Shown here in pieces: positions 1 to 10,001 of a stretch of DNA of 41,751 bases. The notes under the pieces were generated by a model. That model saw only the letters and a list, made by a program, of their open reading frames with translations, made no database searches and had not been told where the DNA came from. Within the stretch, counting starts at the first letter, position 1; each line of letters starts with the position of its first letter. A program made the position numbers and the translations under genes. Source of the DNA: an uncultured Rhodospirillales bacterium (lineage in GTDB: Bacteria > Pseudomonadota > Alphaproteobacteria > Acetobacterales > Acetobacteraceae); contig CAIYMY010000167.1 of NCBI GenBank assembly GCA_903927465.1, positions 1 through 41,751 on the forward strand, in the 5' to 3' direction.

Positions 1-551
1 GAGCCATTGCCCGGATCCCACACCACTTTCAGCGCGCGATCGCCGCCGTCCCAATCCTGCAATACGCGATCCGCATAGCGCGTTGCGATATCCACGGCGC
101 GGTCGCTGCCTACGGCTTCCGGCACCACATCGCCGGCCTTCGCCATGCGGCCAATTTCCTGAATTTGAGCGCCATAGAAAGGCTTCTTGCCGATCATCAT
201 CTTGAAGCCGTTATAGTCAGGCGGGTTATGGCTGCCGGTCACCATCGCCGCGCCATCGGCTTCCAGCGCATAGGCAGCGAAATAGAGCATGGGTGTCGCG
301 CAAAGCCCAATCCGCACCACTTCCAAGCCGCAGGCGCGCAAGCCCGCCACAAGCTGAGCTTCCATCTCAGGCGAATGCAGGCGGCCATCATAGCCAACGG
401 CAACCCGCTTGCCGCCAGTGCGGCTGACAATGCTGCCAAAGCAGCGGCCAATCGCATAGGCATCTTCCGGGTTCAGGGTTTTGCCGACAATGCCGCGAAT
501 ATCATATTCGCGGAGCACGGTTGGGTCGAAGCGATGATTGAATCCGGTCAT
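1..551 (-). CDS. Phosphomannomutase/phosphoglucomutase, N-terminal part (cut by window edge)
   Basis: The frame reads from an ATG at 551 towards position 1 with no stop, so only about 183 N-terminal residues are present; the family is usually about 460-500 long. The product belongs to the alpha-D-phosphohexomutases, which interconvert hexose 6-phosphate and 1-phosphate through a phosphoserine. Visible marks are REYDIRG near residues 14-20 and the active-site loop TGSHNP at 105-110, with the phosphorylated Ser at about 107. The gene starts 11 bases after the ugd stop, so the two are probably co-transcribed and supply sugar nucleotides for polysaccharide or lipopolysaccharide. No strong ribosome binding site is seen. 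Whether the preferred substrate is mannose or glucose phosphate (ManB/AlgC type) cannot be told from this half. Confidence 0.9.
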   Translation of the reverse strand, partial: MTGFNHRFDPTVLREYDIRGIVGKTLNPEDAYAIGRCFGSIVSRTGGKRVAVGYDGRLHSPEMEAQLVAGLRACGLEVVRIGLCATPMLYFAAYALEADGAAMVTGSHNPPDYNGFKMMIGKKPFYGAQIQEIGRMAKAGDVVPEAVGSDRAVDIATRYADRVLQDWDGGDRALKVVWDPGNG

Positions 552-562
552 GATGAAATCTC

Positions 563-1867
563 TCAGGGTCGGCCAATGGATGAATAGGTGAAGCCGGCGG
601 CACGCATCGCCGCAGGCTCCCAGATATTGCGAAGATCCAGCACAATACTGCCCTTCATGGCGGATTTCAGGCGATCCGGCGCAAGCGCCCGGAATTCATT
701 CCATTCCGTCAGCACCACCAACGCATCCGCCCCCGCCGCCGCATCCAGCGGGCTTTCGGCATAATGCACCGCCTGGGGCAGCACCTGGCGCGCATGGCCA
801 GACTGCGGGTCAAAGGCGCGTAGCACCACCCCCGCAGCCGCCAGCTTGGGCAGGATGGCAAGGGATGGTGCATCGCGCATGTCATCTGTCTCAGGCTTGA
901 AGGTCAGGCCGAGCACCGCCACGGTCTTGCCCGCAGGGTTCGGGCCAAGGGCGGCCAGGATGCGATCTGCCATTTGCGGCTTGCGCGCCTCATTCACCGC
1001 AATGGTCGCTTCCACCAGCTTGAGCGGCGCGCCGGCATCCTGCGCGGTATGCGCCAGTGCCAGCGTATCCTTGGGGAAGCAGGAACCGCCATAGCCCGGA
1101 CCGGGATGGAGGAATTTGCGCCCAATTCGTCCATCAAGGCCCATGCCGCGCGCCACATCATGCACATCGGCGCCGACTTTTTCACACAGGTCAGCGATTT
1201 CATTGATGAAGGTGATCTTTGTCGCAAGAAACGCATTGGCGGCGTATTTGATCAGCTCCGCCGTCTCTAAGCTGGTGGCCAGTACTGGCGTTTCAATCAG
1301 ATATAGCGGGCGATAGAGCCGTTTCAGGACGGCGAGCCCCTGATCATCCTCAACCCCAATGACCACGCGATCCGGGCGCATGAAATCGCCAATCGCGCTG
1401 CCTTCACGGAGAAACTCGGGGTTGGAGGCGACGCTGATGGCAAGTTCTGGCCGCACGCGCTGCACAATGGCGCGCACTTCCCGCCCGGTGCCAACCGGCA
1501 CGGTGGATTTCGTCACCAGCACCAGGGGGCCGGTCGCGGCGCGCGCCACTTCCTCGGCTGCAGCATAAACATAGGAAAGATCAGCATGGCCATCGCCGCG
1601 CCTGGTTGGCGTGCCGACCGCCAGGAAAACGGCATCCGCCCCGGCGATGGCGGTTTGCAGATCGGTGGTGAAGCCAAGCCGGCCGGCAGCGACATTTTCC
1701 GCAACCAGCTTATCCAGCCCAGGTTCATAGATCGGCATGCGCCCTTCATGCAGCGCGGTGATCTTGGCGGGGTCCACATCCATCACCGTCACATCCACGC
1801 CGAATTCGGCAAAGCAGGCGCCGGATACCAGGCCGACATAGCCGGCCCCGATCATGGCGATGCGCAT
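563..1867 (-). CDS. ugd: UDP-glucose 6-dehydrogenase
   Basis: This cytoplasmic enzyme oxidises UDP-glucose to UDP-glucuronate with two NAD+, feeding exopolysaccharide and lipid A sugar synthesis. The protein is 434 residues, normal for the family. The N-terminal Rossmann motif GAGYVG is at residues 7-12, a TKSTVPVGTG stretch at 119-128, and the catalytic Cys263 lies in GGSCFPKD. The open frame extends 16 codons further upstream, but the ATG at 1867 is preferred because the family begins MRIAMIGAGYVG and a good AAGGAGA site stands about 6 bases before it. It sits between the mprF-like gene (63-base gap) and the phosphomannomutase (11-base gap) on the same strand. A GDP-mannose dehydrogenase is the main alternative, but the sequence fits the UDP-glucose type better. 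Confidence 0.93.
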   Translation of the reverse strand: MRIAMIGAGYVGLVSGACFAEFGVDVTVMDVDPAKITALHEGRMPIYEPGLDKLVAENVAAGRLGFTTDLQTAIAGADAVFLAVGTPTRRGDGHADLSYVYAAAEEVARAATGPLVLVTKSTVPVGTGREVRAIVQRVRPELAISVASNPEFLREGSAIGDFMRPDRVVIGVEDDQGLAVLKRLYRPLYLIETPVLATSLETAELIKYAANAFLATKITFINEIADLCEKVGADVHDVARGMGLDGRIGRKFLHPGPGYGGSCFPKDTLALAHTAQDAGAPLKLVEATIAVNEARKPQMADRILAALGPNPAGKTVAVLGLTFKPETDDMRDAPSLAILPKLAAAGVVLRAFDPQSGHARQVLPQAVHYAESPLDAAAGADALVVLTEWNEFRALAPDRLKSAMKGSIVLDLRNIWEPAAMRAAGFTYSSIGRP

Positions 1868-1930
1868 GGTCTTCTCCTTCGCTTCGAAGCGCGCCTGCAA
1901 TGGCGCGGCAAGCACAGGCTGGCAAGGGGT

Positions 1931-3895
1931 TCAGCGGGCGTCAAAGCCCTCTCCGCCATGGGGCAGCAGGGGGCGCAGGCTTTCCAAATCACGCTCGGCC
2001 CGGCAGACCAGATAGCGCGGCGCCGCCCCATCCGGGTCCAAGGGCAGCGCTGTCAGCCCGATATCACTGTAAATGCGGAGTAATTCCGGCCCAACACGCC
2101 AGAAGGCCGGGTCAACCTGGGCAGCTTCGCATAGGTCGCGGAAGCGCCAAATGGCGGAAACCCTGTCCCGCGCGTCGCCCGCCGGATCGCCCAGCGCCAG
2201 CCAAACCCCATCCCGCTTGAGAAAGGCGAAGCCCGCGCGGCCCGCCTCGCCAAACACTGCCCCATCGACGGCCGTAAGCGCAGGCGCCATGGCGCCCAGG
2301 GCCAGAAGTCTTTCCCGTGCCGCCTCAGAATAGGCCAGCATGGGCGGGCGCGCCGGCAGCAGCAGCCGAAACGCCGCGACCAGCAGCAGCAGCGCGGCCA
2401 GCGCCACCGTAAAACGGAGCGAATCCGGCGCATCCGCCGCCAGCACCACCCCCCACCAGGATCGGTCGGCGAGGTTGCTCTGATAGGCAACAGTCGCAAG
2501 CGTCAGCCCGCAAATCGCCCCGGCGGCGAGTGCGCCGACCCCATCGGCCGAAACAGCCTCTCCGATCAGCCGCGCATGGCGATAAAAGGCGCCGCGCGCC
2601 GTGGTCAGCAACAGCGGCACCAGCAGAAAAGCCGCGATCAGCCAAAGCGGTTCCCCACGCAGCACCAGGATCAGCGCGCCATTCAGCAGCAGAAAAAGCG
2701 AGCCCCACCAAGCAATAGTCAGCCGGCGCACCAGCCCATAAGCGGCGGCGAGCAGTAGGGAACCAACGACGGAAGCGGCGAAATGGCTTGCGGCGTCTTC
2801 CAGGAAATCCGGCACGGGGCCGAGCAGGCTTGGCTTGGGCGGCAAAGCGCCGATGAAGATCAGCACTAAAGCGGCAAGGCCAGTAAGGCCCGCCAGCGCC
2901 GGCACTTCAAAGGAAACCGCAATGCCACGATCCGGCGCCAACCGCCCCACCAGCTTGCGGCGCTGGCTGACCTCAAACCCCGCAAACAGCGCACCGGCCA
3001 GGAAAAGCGGGATGATGTAATAGAACAGCCGGAACAGCAGCAGCGCGCCAACCACCACGGGGGTGGGCATGAAGCCCGCCAGCGCAAACAGAATAGCGCC
3101 ATCAAAAACGCCAATGCCGCCCGGCACATTGGCCGCCAGCCCAGCCATATAGGCTGCGATGTAAATGCCCAGAAAATGAAGGAAGCCGAGCCCTTCCGCC
3201 GGCGGCAATAGCGCGAAGAAAATCATTGCTGTGACAGCAACATCCGTCGTTGCCAGCGCCACTTGGGCCAGCGCAATGCGAAAGCCGGGCAGATCAATCT
3301 GATGCCCGAAAAGCCGGATATGCGGCACGAAGCGCGCCATCACCACATAGGTGATAACAATCGCCCAGCAGAAAAACCCAAGCAACGGCAAGATCCAGCG
3401 CGGCGCGCCCGGCCCCAGAAAAGTCAGAAGGTCTGGTTCCAGCACCAGCACCAGCCCTGCAATGGCAAAACCCCCCAGCCCGAAAGTAAGGGAGGTAATG
3501 GCGATCACCTTCGCAATAGCAACCGGCGCCAAGCCCCAACTGGCATAAAAGCGATAACGCACCGCAGCCCCGGACACTGTCGCAAAACCGATATTATTCG
3601 CGAGCGAATAGGCGCAGAAGGAAGCGAGTAGAGACCGCCGCCAGGAAACCGGATGCCCGGCATAGATGGACCCAAGCCGATCATAAGCTGAAAGCAATAG
3701 ATAAGCGCCAATGGCGCAGCCGGCTGCCAGCCAAAGTGCGGCAGGCGGCGTGGCATGCAGCGCGGTTTGGATATCCTGCCAGGAAAGCCCGCGAAATTCG
3801 CGCTGCACCACGTAAAGCGCGCCCAATAGCAGGATCAGCCCGAAACAGGTCGGGCCGAAGCGTTTCAACAGGGACATGGCGCCCTGCGGCTTCAC
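1931..3895 (-). CDS. MprF-like membrane protein, flippase part plus shortened aminoacyl-PG synthase domain
   Basis: MprF proteins use lysyl-tRNA to make lysyl-phosphatidylglycerol and flip it across the inner membrane, which lowers surface charge and protects against cationic peptides. This protein has 654 residues; the first roughly 510 are a chain of hydrophobic segments of the MprF flippase type. The rest starts a DUF2156 synthase domain, with GDPAG near 569-573 and a motif around IYSDIGL. The protein ends there, while typical MprF proteins run to about 840-870 residues, so the second half of the catalytic domain is absent. The next stretch leads straight into ugd and holds no remainder. 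The start is a GTG at 3895 that overlaps the lysK stop in GTGA; an ATG at 3877 is possible. Lysine as the carried amino acid is inferred from the coupling to lysK. Confidence 0.8.
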   Translation of the reverse strand: MKPQGAMSLLKRFGPTCFGLILLLGALYVVQREFRGLSWQDIQTALHATPPAALWLAAGCAIGAYLLLSAYDRLGSIYAGHPVSWRRSLLASFCAYSLANNIGFATVSGAAVRYRFYASWGLAPVAIAKVIAITSLTFGLGGFAIAGLVLVLEPDLLTFLGPGAPRWILPLLGFFCWAIVITYVVMARFVPHIRLFGHQIDLPGFRIALAQVALATTDVAVTAMIFFALLPPAEGLGFLHFLGIYIAAYMAGLAANVPGGIGVFDGAILFALAGFMPTPVVVGALLLFRLFYYIIPLFLAGALFAGFEVSQRRKLVGRLAPDRGIAVSFEVPALAGLTGLAALVLIFIGALPPKPSLLGPVPDFLEDAASHFAASVVGSLLLAAAYGLVRRLTIAWWGSLFLLLNGALILVLRGEPLWLIAAFLLVPLLLTTARGAFYRHARLIGEAVSADGVGALAAGAICGLTLATVAYQSNLADRSWWGVVLAADAPDSLRFTVALAALLLLVAAFRLLLPARPPMLAYSEAARERLLALGAMAPALTAVDGAVFGEAGRAGFAFLKRDGVWLALGDPAGDARDRVSAIWRFRDLCEAAQVDPAFWRVGPELLRIYSDIGLTALPLDPDGAAPRYLVCRAERDLESLRPLLPHGGEGFDAR

Positions 3896-5514
3896 GCGCT
3901 GGGGCTCTCCGCCCGCGCCAACGCGGTTTCGATCAGGCCGATAGTGCCCGCCACGCCATAAAGCGCGATGAAGCCGCCAAAGCGCGGGCCTTCTTCCTGC
4001 CCAAGCAGCACCTGATAAAGCGCATTGAACCAGGCGCGGGAGACACCCATCCGCCCATCCTTGCCTGCTTCCAGGAAGGGCTCTCTCCGGCCAGCATCAA
4101 AGACCAAATCCTGTGCGACCTTGGCGCGGTCTTCGGCCGGCATGGCTTCCAGATCCGCCGCGCGATCACGCAAAGCGAGCATCAGCGCTGAAAGCGCTTC
4201 CCGCTCCGCCTCGTTCGCGTTGCGGAAGCGCTTCGTGGGGGCGACGAAATCGCGGTAATAGGCGACCGCATAGGAAACGAGTTTACCCAGTAAAGGCTGG
4301 GTATCCGGTGTCGCGCCCGGCGCGTAGCGGGCCAGGAAACCCCAAAGCAAATCAGGATCATCCGCGTTCACCACACTCGCCAGGTTCAGCAACATGGTGA
4401 AGGAAACCGGTGGCTCTGGGTCATTTGGCGCGGCGCCGCGATGGATATGCCAAGCCGGGTTGGCGGCATCCGGCGCGGTGCGGAGTCGCGTGCGATGTTG
4501 CAGATATTCATCCACGGCGCGCGGGATTTGGTCGAAGTAAAGCCGCTTCGCGCGCTGCGGCTGGTTAAACATGAAAAGTGAAAGGCTTTCCGGCGGCGCA
4601 TAGCGCAGCCATTCCTCAATCGTCAGACCATTGCCCTTGGATTTGGAAATCTTCTGCCCCTGCTCATCCAGGAAATGCTCATAGGTAAAGCCCTCAGGCG
4701 GTGCGCCACCCAGCACGCGGCAAATCGCGGAAGACAGCCGGACGCTATCAATCAAATCCTTGCCCGACATTTCGTAATCCACGCCAAGCGCATACCAGCG
4801 CAACGCCCAATCCGCCTTCCATTGCGCCTTGCAATGCCCGCCCGTGATGCGCGTGCCGTAACGCTCCCCACTTTCGGGATCACGCCAGACCAGCATGTCC
4901 TGATCCGGGCGCACTTCTTCCATGAGCACCTGCATGACCACGCCGGTTTTTGGGTGAATGGGCAGGAAGGGCGAATAGGTCGCGCGCCGATCCGGGCCCA
5001 AGGTCGGCAGGATCACGTCCAGGACCTTGGCGTGGTTTTCCGCCATCCTCAGCAGTGCCGCATCAAACTTGCCGGAACGGTAGTAATCGGACGACGATGC
5101 GAATTCGTACTCAAAGCCAAAAGCATCCAGAAAGGCGCGCAGCCGCGCGTTATTATGGTGCCCGAAGCTTTCATGTGTGCCGAAGGGATCAGGAATGGCC
5201 GTGACTGGCCGCCCGATATGCCCGGCCAGCATCTCCTTATTCGGCACATTATCCGGCACCTTGCGCAGCCCATCCATGTCATCGCTGAAGGCGATCAGGC
5301 GCGAAGGCAGGCCCGTGAGCTGCGTGAAGGCATGGCGGATCCAGCTTGTGCGCGCCACTTCGCCAAAGGTGCCGATATGCGGCAGGCCGGAAGGGCCATA
5401 GCCCGTTTCAAACAGCGCCGTGCTTTTGCCCGAAGCGGCCAGGCGGGTCGCGACCTTGCGCGCCTCCTCAAAGGGCCAGGCCTTCACGGCGGAAAGATCA
5501 GCGGCGGCGGACAT
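3892..5514 (-). CDS. lysK: Lysyl-tRNA synthetase, class I
   Basis: This enzyme charges tRNA-Lys with lysine. It is the class I form, found in archaea and many alphaproteobacteria, not the class II LysS common in other bacteria. The 540-residue protein shows the class I signatures: HIGT at 46-49 (the HIGH motif) and KISKS at 288-292 (the KMSKS loop). The ATG at 5514 has an AAGGAT about 12 bases upstream. The stop codon overlaps the GTG start of the mprF-like gene by four bases, so the two are likely translated in series; MprF enzymes consume lysyl-tRNA, so the pairing makes functional sense. Upstream, 146 bases separate it from the divergent asd gene, which also serves lysine synthesis. No class II enzyme is visible in this window. 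Confidence 0.95.
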   Translation of the reverse strand: MSAAADLSAVKAWPFEEARKVATRLAASGKSTALFETGYGPSGLPHIGTFGEVARTSWIRHAFTQLTGLPSRLIAFSDDMDGLRKVPDNVPNKEMLAGHIGRPVTAIPDPFGTHESFGHHNNARLRAFLDAFGFEYEFASSSDYYRSGKFDAALLRMAENHAKVLDVILPTLGPDRRATYSPFLPIHPKTGVVMQVLMEEVRPDQDMLVWRDPESGERYGTRITGGHCKAQWKADWALRWYALGVDYEMSGKDLIDSVRLSSAICRVLGGAPPEGFTYEHFLDEQGQKISKSKGNGLTIEEWLRYAPPESLSLFMFNQPQRAKRLYFDQIPRAVDEYLQHRTRLRTAPDAANPAWHIHRGAAPNDPEPPVSFTMLLNLASVVNADDPDLLWGFLARYAPGATPDTQPLLGKLVSYAVAYYRDFVAPTKRFRNANEAEREALSALMLALRDRAADLEAMPAEDRAKVAQDLVFDAGRREPFLEAGKDGRMGVSRAWFNALYQVLLGQEEGPRFGGFIALYGVAGTIGLIETALARAESPSA

Positions 5515-5660
5515 GGGCAGTGACTATCCTTAAGCGTTGGAAGGGCTGCTTATAGGCAGGCCGCGCGCAGGTGGCGAGGCCCGGCCCTTTCAGCCTGTTC
5601 CATCTTTGTGCTTTCTGCGTTAAACCGCCCGCTTCCAATCTTTACCACAGGAAAATTGCA

Positions 5661-6659
5661 ATGCGTGTCGGCGTGATTGGGGCCTCCGGTGCGGTGGGCC
5701 GCGAATTGGTGGATGTTCTGGGGCGTCGGGCCTTCCCGATGACCTCGCTCAGGCTGTTTGCCTCTGCCCGTAGCGCCGGCACCAAGATCAAAACCCCGCT
5801 GGGTGAGGCCGAGATTGAGCCCTTCAGTGATGCCGCCATGCGTGATCTTGATCTGGCGCTGCTCGCGGTTTCGGGTGATTTCGCCAAGGCCCATGCGCCG
5901 GCCATGGTGGCGGCAGGCGTGCATGTTGTGGATAATTCCTCCGCCTTTCGCTTGCAGGATGATGTGCCGCTGGTGGTTCCGGAAGTGAACGCCGGTGCCA
6001 TCGGCCAAGCCAAGCTGATCGCCAACCCCAATTGCACCACGGCCATCCTGGTGGTGGCGCTGGAGCCACTGCGCCAGGCTTTCGGCCTGAAGCGTGTGAT
6101 TGTGTCCACCTATCAGGCGGCGTCCGGCGCTGGGGCGGAAGGCATGGCGGAGCTTGAACGCGAAACCCGCCGCGTGCTGGTGGATGGGGTGAAGGCCGGG
6201 CATGAAGTGTTCCGCCATCCGCTGCCCTTCAACGTGATCCCGCAGATCGATAGCTTCCAGCCCAATGGCTATACGCGCGAAGAAATGAAGGTGGTGTGGG
6301 AAAGCCGGAAGATCATGGGCATGCCGGATTTGCCGATTTCCTGCACTGCCGTGCGTATCCCGACCTTCCGTGTGCATGCGGAAGCGGTGACGATTGAAAC
6401 CGAACGGCCTGTCACGCCGGAAGCGGCGCGCGAAGTGCTACGCAAGGCGGCGGGCGTGAAGGTGGTGGATGACCCTGAAGCGGGGCTTTACCCCATGCCG
6501 CTGACCGCGACGGGTCAGGATGATGTGGAAGTTGGGCGCATCCGCGCCAATCCGGTCTTTGGTGACCGGGGGCTCGATTTCTTCCTGTGCGGTGATCAGT
6601 TGTTGAAGGGTGCCGCGCTGAATGCGGTGCAGATCGCCGAAAGGCTGCCCCGCGCCTAG
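5661..6659 (+). CDS. asd: Aspartate-semialdehyde dehydrogenase
   Basis: The enzyme reduces aspartyl phosphate to aspartate semialdehyde with NADPH, the branch point to lysine, diaminopimelate, threonine and methionine. The 332-residue protein has the nucleotide motif GASGAVG at 7-13, the active-site Cys125 in NPNCTT, and a downstream [10 protein letters not shown] segment carrying the catalytic His. The frame is open for 30 codons further upstream, but the ATG at 5661 is chosen because the family begins [10 protein letters not shown] and AGGAAA lies upstream of it. It is transcribed away from lysK, and the 146-base gap should hold both promoters. No lysine riboswitch is evident in that gap. 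A GNAT gene follows after 15 bases. Confidence 0.95.
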   Translation: MRVGVIGASGAVGRELVDVLGRRAFPMTSLRLFASARSAGTKIKTPLGEAEIEPFSDAAMRDLDLALLAVSGDFAKAHAPAMVAAGVHVVDNSSAFRLQDDVPLVVPEVNAGAIGQAKLIANPNCTTAILVVALEPLRQAFGLKRVIVSTYQAASGAGAEGMAELERETRRVLVDGVKAGHEVFRHPLPFNVIPQIDSFQPNGYTREEMKVVWESRKIMGMPDLPISCTAVRIPTFRVHAEAVTIETERPVTPEAAREVLRKAAGVKVVDDPEAGLYPMPLTATGQDDVEVGRIRANPVFGDRGLDFFLCGDQLLKGAALNAVQIAERLPRA

Positions 6660-6674
6660 GGCGCGGGTCACCTT

Positions 6675-7160
6675 GTGAACGTGAACCGATCCAAGCAGGA
6701 AGGGTTTTCGATCCGCGCGGCGTTGCCTTCTGATCTTGAGGGCCTGCTCAACCTTTATCCGCATCTTAACCCGTCCGATGAACCGATTTCGCGCGACCTG
6801 GCGGCTTCCCGGCTGGACGAAATCAATCAGCTTCCTGGCAGCGCGGTTCTGCTTGGTCTGCTGGGTGATGACCTCGTTGCTTCCTGTACCTTGATCATCA
6901 TTCCGAATCTCACCAACGGCGGAAAGCCTTACGCATTGATCGAAAATGTTGTGACAGACGCGCGGCATCGCGGCCAAGGTTATGGAACCCGCATCCTGCA
7001 CGCTGCCGTGGCGGCAGCCTGGGAGGCTGGCTGCTACAAGGTCATGCTGATGACCGGTTCAAAACAGCCATCCACCCTAAAATTCTATGAGAATGCGGGC
7101 TTCGAGCAAAGCAAGACCGGCTTTCAAATGCGCCGCATATCGGCGCGCCAGGATGTTTAG
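6675..7160 (+). CDS. GNAT-family N-acetyltransferase
   Basis: This 161-residue protein is a single GNAT domain, which moves an acetyl group from acetyl-CoA to an amine. The acetyl-CoA pyrophosphate loop RGQGYG is at 99-104, preceded by the strand IENVVTD, and the C-terminal part has the usual FYENAGF ending. The substrate cannot be deduced; such small stand-alone GNATs acetylate amino acids, antibiotics or protein N-termini. The start is a GTG at 6675, with a second GTG two codons on, and no clear Shine-Dalgarno sequence is seen, so the start is uncertain. It follows asd by 15 bases, so it may be read from the asd transcript. Confidence 0.85.
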   Translation: MNVNRSKQEGFSIRAALPSDLEGLLNLYPHLNPSDEPISRDLAASRLDEINQLPGSAVLLGLLGDDLVASCTLIIIPNLTNGGKPYALIENVVTDARHRGQGYGTRILHAAVAAAWEAGCYKVMLMTGSKQPSTLKFYENAGFEQSKTGFQMRRISARQDV

Positions 7161-7207
7161 GTCAGTGCTCATCGCCCATCCTGGCCAGTCAGTATCGTCT
7201 GAACCGC

Positions 7208-10000
7208 ATGGCTGAAGCGCCCGTCGCACCGCGTTTGCTATTGCCGGATGTGCCCGCTTTGGTGGCGGGGCAGGGGCGCGCCGTGGTGCTGGATACCGAT
7301 GGCAGCATTGAAACCTTACCGGCACGCGCCGCGGCGGGAAGGTTGACTGAGGCTGCACCCCTTCTGGTGCACGCGCCAGCAACAGCCCGGCGGCTTGGCG
7401 TGCCGGGCATTGGCCCGACGCATGACCTGCTGGAACTTTTTGCCTTTGCGCTGCCCGCCGCATCCTGCGCGCCGACACCGCGCGGCCTTGCCCTGGCGCT
7501 TGGACTGCCGGCACCGCGGGATGATGAAGCGGCTGTCGCGTTATTGCCCGATATCGCGACCGAATTGCTGCGTCGGCTTGCGGATGATCGCGCCGCGCCG
7601 CTCAATCGCGATGCCGCAAGCCTTGCCGCGCGCATGGGCGAAGCAGGCTGGCCCTGGGCGCGGTCTGTTCTTGCCGCACTCGGTGCCCCAGCAGCGCGTT
7701 CGGGCATGGAGGGTTTGCGCGTCTGGCGCCGCCTGCCGGAATGGGAAGAAGCGGCGCCCGCCAATCCTCCATCTTCCTTCGGGATTGAACCGAATGAGGC
7801 GCGCGCGCGGCTTGCGCAGATATTGGGCGAAGGCGCGGAACAACGCCCGCAACAGGCGGACTACGCATCCGCCGCTGCTGCTGCTTTTGCGCCGCGGGAA
7901 GATCAGGGCGCGCCGGCGCTGGTGCTGGCAGAGGCCGGCACAGGCACGGGAAAGACACTCGGCTATGTGGCGCCGGCAAGTCTTTGGGCGGAACGCAATG
8001 GCGCGCCAGTTTGGATTTCCACTTTTACCCGCAATCTGCAACGCCAGATTGATCAAGAAACCGCGCGGCTTTTCCCCGACCCTGAAGAACGCCGCCGCCG
8101 CGTGGTGCTGCGCAAGGGGCGCGAAAATTATCTGTGCCTGTTGAACCTGGAAGATGCGCTCGGCTTTTCCGCCATGCCGGGGCAGGGGGTGGCGCTTGGC
8201 CTGGTGGCGCGCTGGGCGGCCGCGACGCGCGATGGCGATTTGCTGGGCGGCGATTTTCCGGGCTGGCTTTCGGAATTATTCGGCACCAACACAATCATGC
8301 CACTTGCTGATCGGCGCGGCGAATGCATCCACGCTGCTTGCCCGCATTATCGCAAATGCTTCGTTGAACATTCCATCCGCCGCGCGCGCGGCGCTTCGAT
8401 TGTAATTGCCAATCACGCGCTGGTGATGATCCAGGCCGCACTTGGCGGCGGTGAGGATGGCCGCGCTTTGCGCCTGGTGTTTGATGAAGGCCACCATCTG
8501 TTCGACGCTGCCGATAGCGCTTTCTCCGCCGATCTGACCGGCGCTGAGATGGCGGAGCTGCGGCGTTGGATATTGGGCGCGGAAGGCGGGCGTTCGCGCG
8601 CGCGCGGGCTGAAGCGGCGCTTGGAGGAATTGGTCGGCGAAAAGCCGGAATTGCAGGCGCCTTTGGAAGCCGCCTTGCAAGCGGCGCGCGCCTTGCCCGC
8701 TGGCGGTTGGCCTGGCCGGCTGACTGATGAAGGCGCGCTTGATTTGGTTGGTGCGCCCGCCAATCCCGCCGAAGCTTTTTTGCGCGCCGTGCGCCGGCAA
8801 GTGCGTGCGCGTAATGCCGCCGCTGAAGAAGCCGGGCTTTACGATGCGGAATGTGATCTTTTCCCGCTGAACGCTGATATGCCGGAAATCGCCAGCGCGC
8901 TTGAGCGTGCCCTGCAACGCCTGGAAGCGCCCGTGCGGCATTTGCGCGAAAAGCTACTCGCGCGCATGGAAGATGAAGCTGCCGAGATTGAAGCCAATGA
9001 CCGGCTGCGGATTGAGGCGATTTGCGGTTCCCTTGAACGCCGCGTGCTGATGCCGCTTGCCGCCTGGCGCGCCATGCTTGCGCGCATGGGTGGTGAGGAA
9101 CCCTCGCCCGGCGCGCGGCCCGATATGGTGGATTGGCTATCCATCGAAAGGCGCGGCGGGCAGGATTCGGATGCGGGCATGCATCGCCATTGGCTTGATC
9201 CGACCATCCCCTTTGCCATGCAGGTCGCGGCCCCCGCGCATGGCGTGCTGATTACCTCGGCCACCTTGCGTGATGCGGCGGAGGCTGACGAAGACGACCC
9301 CGAAGCAGCCTGGCGCGAAGCGGAAGGCCGCACCGGGGCCGTGCATCTGCCGCTGCCCGCGATCCGCGCTGCTGTTGCCTCACCTTTCGATTACGCCGCG
9401 CGCACGCGCTGTATTGTGGTGACTGATGTGGCGCGGGAAAACACCGCGCAAATCGCCGGCGCGATGCGGGAATTGTTCCTGGCGGCTGGCGGAGGTGCGC
9501 TTGGGCTTTTCACCGCCATTCGCCGCTTGCGCGATGTGCATGCGCGCATCGCACCAGCTTTGGAAGAAGCCGGCCTGCCGCTTTATGCGCAGCATATTGA
9601 TGCGATGGATAACGCGACTTTGGTGGATGTTTTCCGTGCCGAGGAAAATTCATGTCTGCTCGGCACCGATGCCATGCGCGATGGTGTGGATGTGCCCGGG
9701 CGTTCCTTGCGCTTGCTGGTATTTGACCGCGTGCCCTGGCCGCGCCCGAGCATTCTGCACCGCGAACGCCGCCTGCATTTATCCGAAGGCAGGCCGAAGG
9801 AATATGATGACCGCATCACGCGCCATCGGCTGCGCCAGGCTTTTGGTCGGCTGATCCGCCGTGCCGATGACAAGGGCGTTTTCGTGATGCTGGATCGGTC
9901 CTGCCCATCTCGGCTTTTGGCGGGGCTGCCTTCCGGCGTGCTGCTGCGCCGCATGGGGTTGGCCGATGCGGCGCGGGAAGTGCGGGAGTTTTTGGGTTAG
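7208..10000 (+). CDS. ATP-dependent DNA helicase, DinG/XPD family
   Basis: A superfamily 2 helicase of 930 residues, expected to unwind DNA 5' to 3' in repair or in clearing R-loops and replication blocks. The Walker A motif EAGTGTGKT is at 242-250 and the DEAH box appears as DEGHH at 426-430. Four cysteines between them, Cys310, Cys373, Cys378 and Cys384, match the iron-sulfur cluster of the XPD/DinG family. An ITSATL motif III and a C-terminal motif VI region with RQAFGRLIRR follow. The first roughly 230 residues do not belong to the helicase core and may be a worn DEDD exonuclease domain (see findings). It lies 47 bases after the GNAT gene and ends two bases before a composite palindrome. 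Normal E. coli DinG is shorter, about 716 residues. Confidence 0.88.
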   Translation: MAEAPVAPRLLLPDVPALVAGQGRAVVLDTDGSIETLPARAAAGRLTEAAPLLVHAPATARRLGVPGIGPTHDLLELFAFALPAASCAPTPRGLALALGLPAPRDDEAAVALLPDIATELLRRLADDRAAPLNRDAASLAARMGEAGWPWARSVLAALGAPAARSGMEGLRVWRRLPEWEEAAPANPPSSFGIEPNEARARLAQILGEGAEQRPQQADYASAAAAAFAPREDQGAPALVLAEAGTGTGKTLGYVAPASLWAERNGAPVWISTFTRNLQRQIDQETARLFPDPEERRRRVVLRKGRENYLCLLNLEDALGFSAMPGQGVALGLVARWAAATRDGDLLGGDFPGWLSELFGTNTIMPLADRRGECIHAACPHYRKCFVEHSIRRARGASIVIANHALVMIQAALGGGEDGRALRLVFDEGHHLFDAADSAFSADLTGAEMAELRRWILGAEGGRSRARGLKRRLEELVGEKPELQAPLEAALQAARALPAGGWPGRLTDEGALDLVGAPANPAEAFLRAVRRQVRARNAAAEEAGLYDAECDLFPLNADMPEIASALERALQRLEAPVRHLREKLLARMEDEAAEIEANDRLRIEAICGSLERRVLMPLAAWRAMLARMGGEEPSPGARPDMVDWLSIERRGGQDSDAGMHRHWLDPTIPFAMQVAAPAHGVLITSATLRDAAEADEDDPEAAWREAEGRTGAVHLPLPAIRAAVASPFDYAARTRCIVVTDVARENTAQIAGAMRELFLAAGGGALGLFTAIRRLRDVHARIAPALEEAGLPLYAQHIDAMDNATLVDVFRAEENSCLLGTDAMRDGVDVPGRSLRLLVFDRVPWPRPSILHRERRLHLSEGRPKEYDDRITRHRLRQAFGRLIRRADDKGVFVMLDRSCPSRLLAGLPSGVLLRRMGLADAAREVREFLG

Positions 10001-10001
10001 G

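Noticed and set aside
4675-5523. 282-residue open frame opposite lysK
   Set aside because: Antisense to a clear class I lysyl-tRNA synthetase. Long antisense frames are common in GC-rich coding DNA and this one shows no motif.
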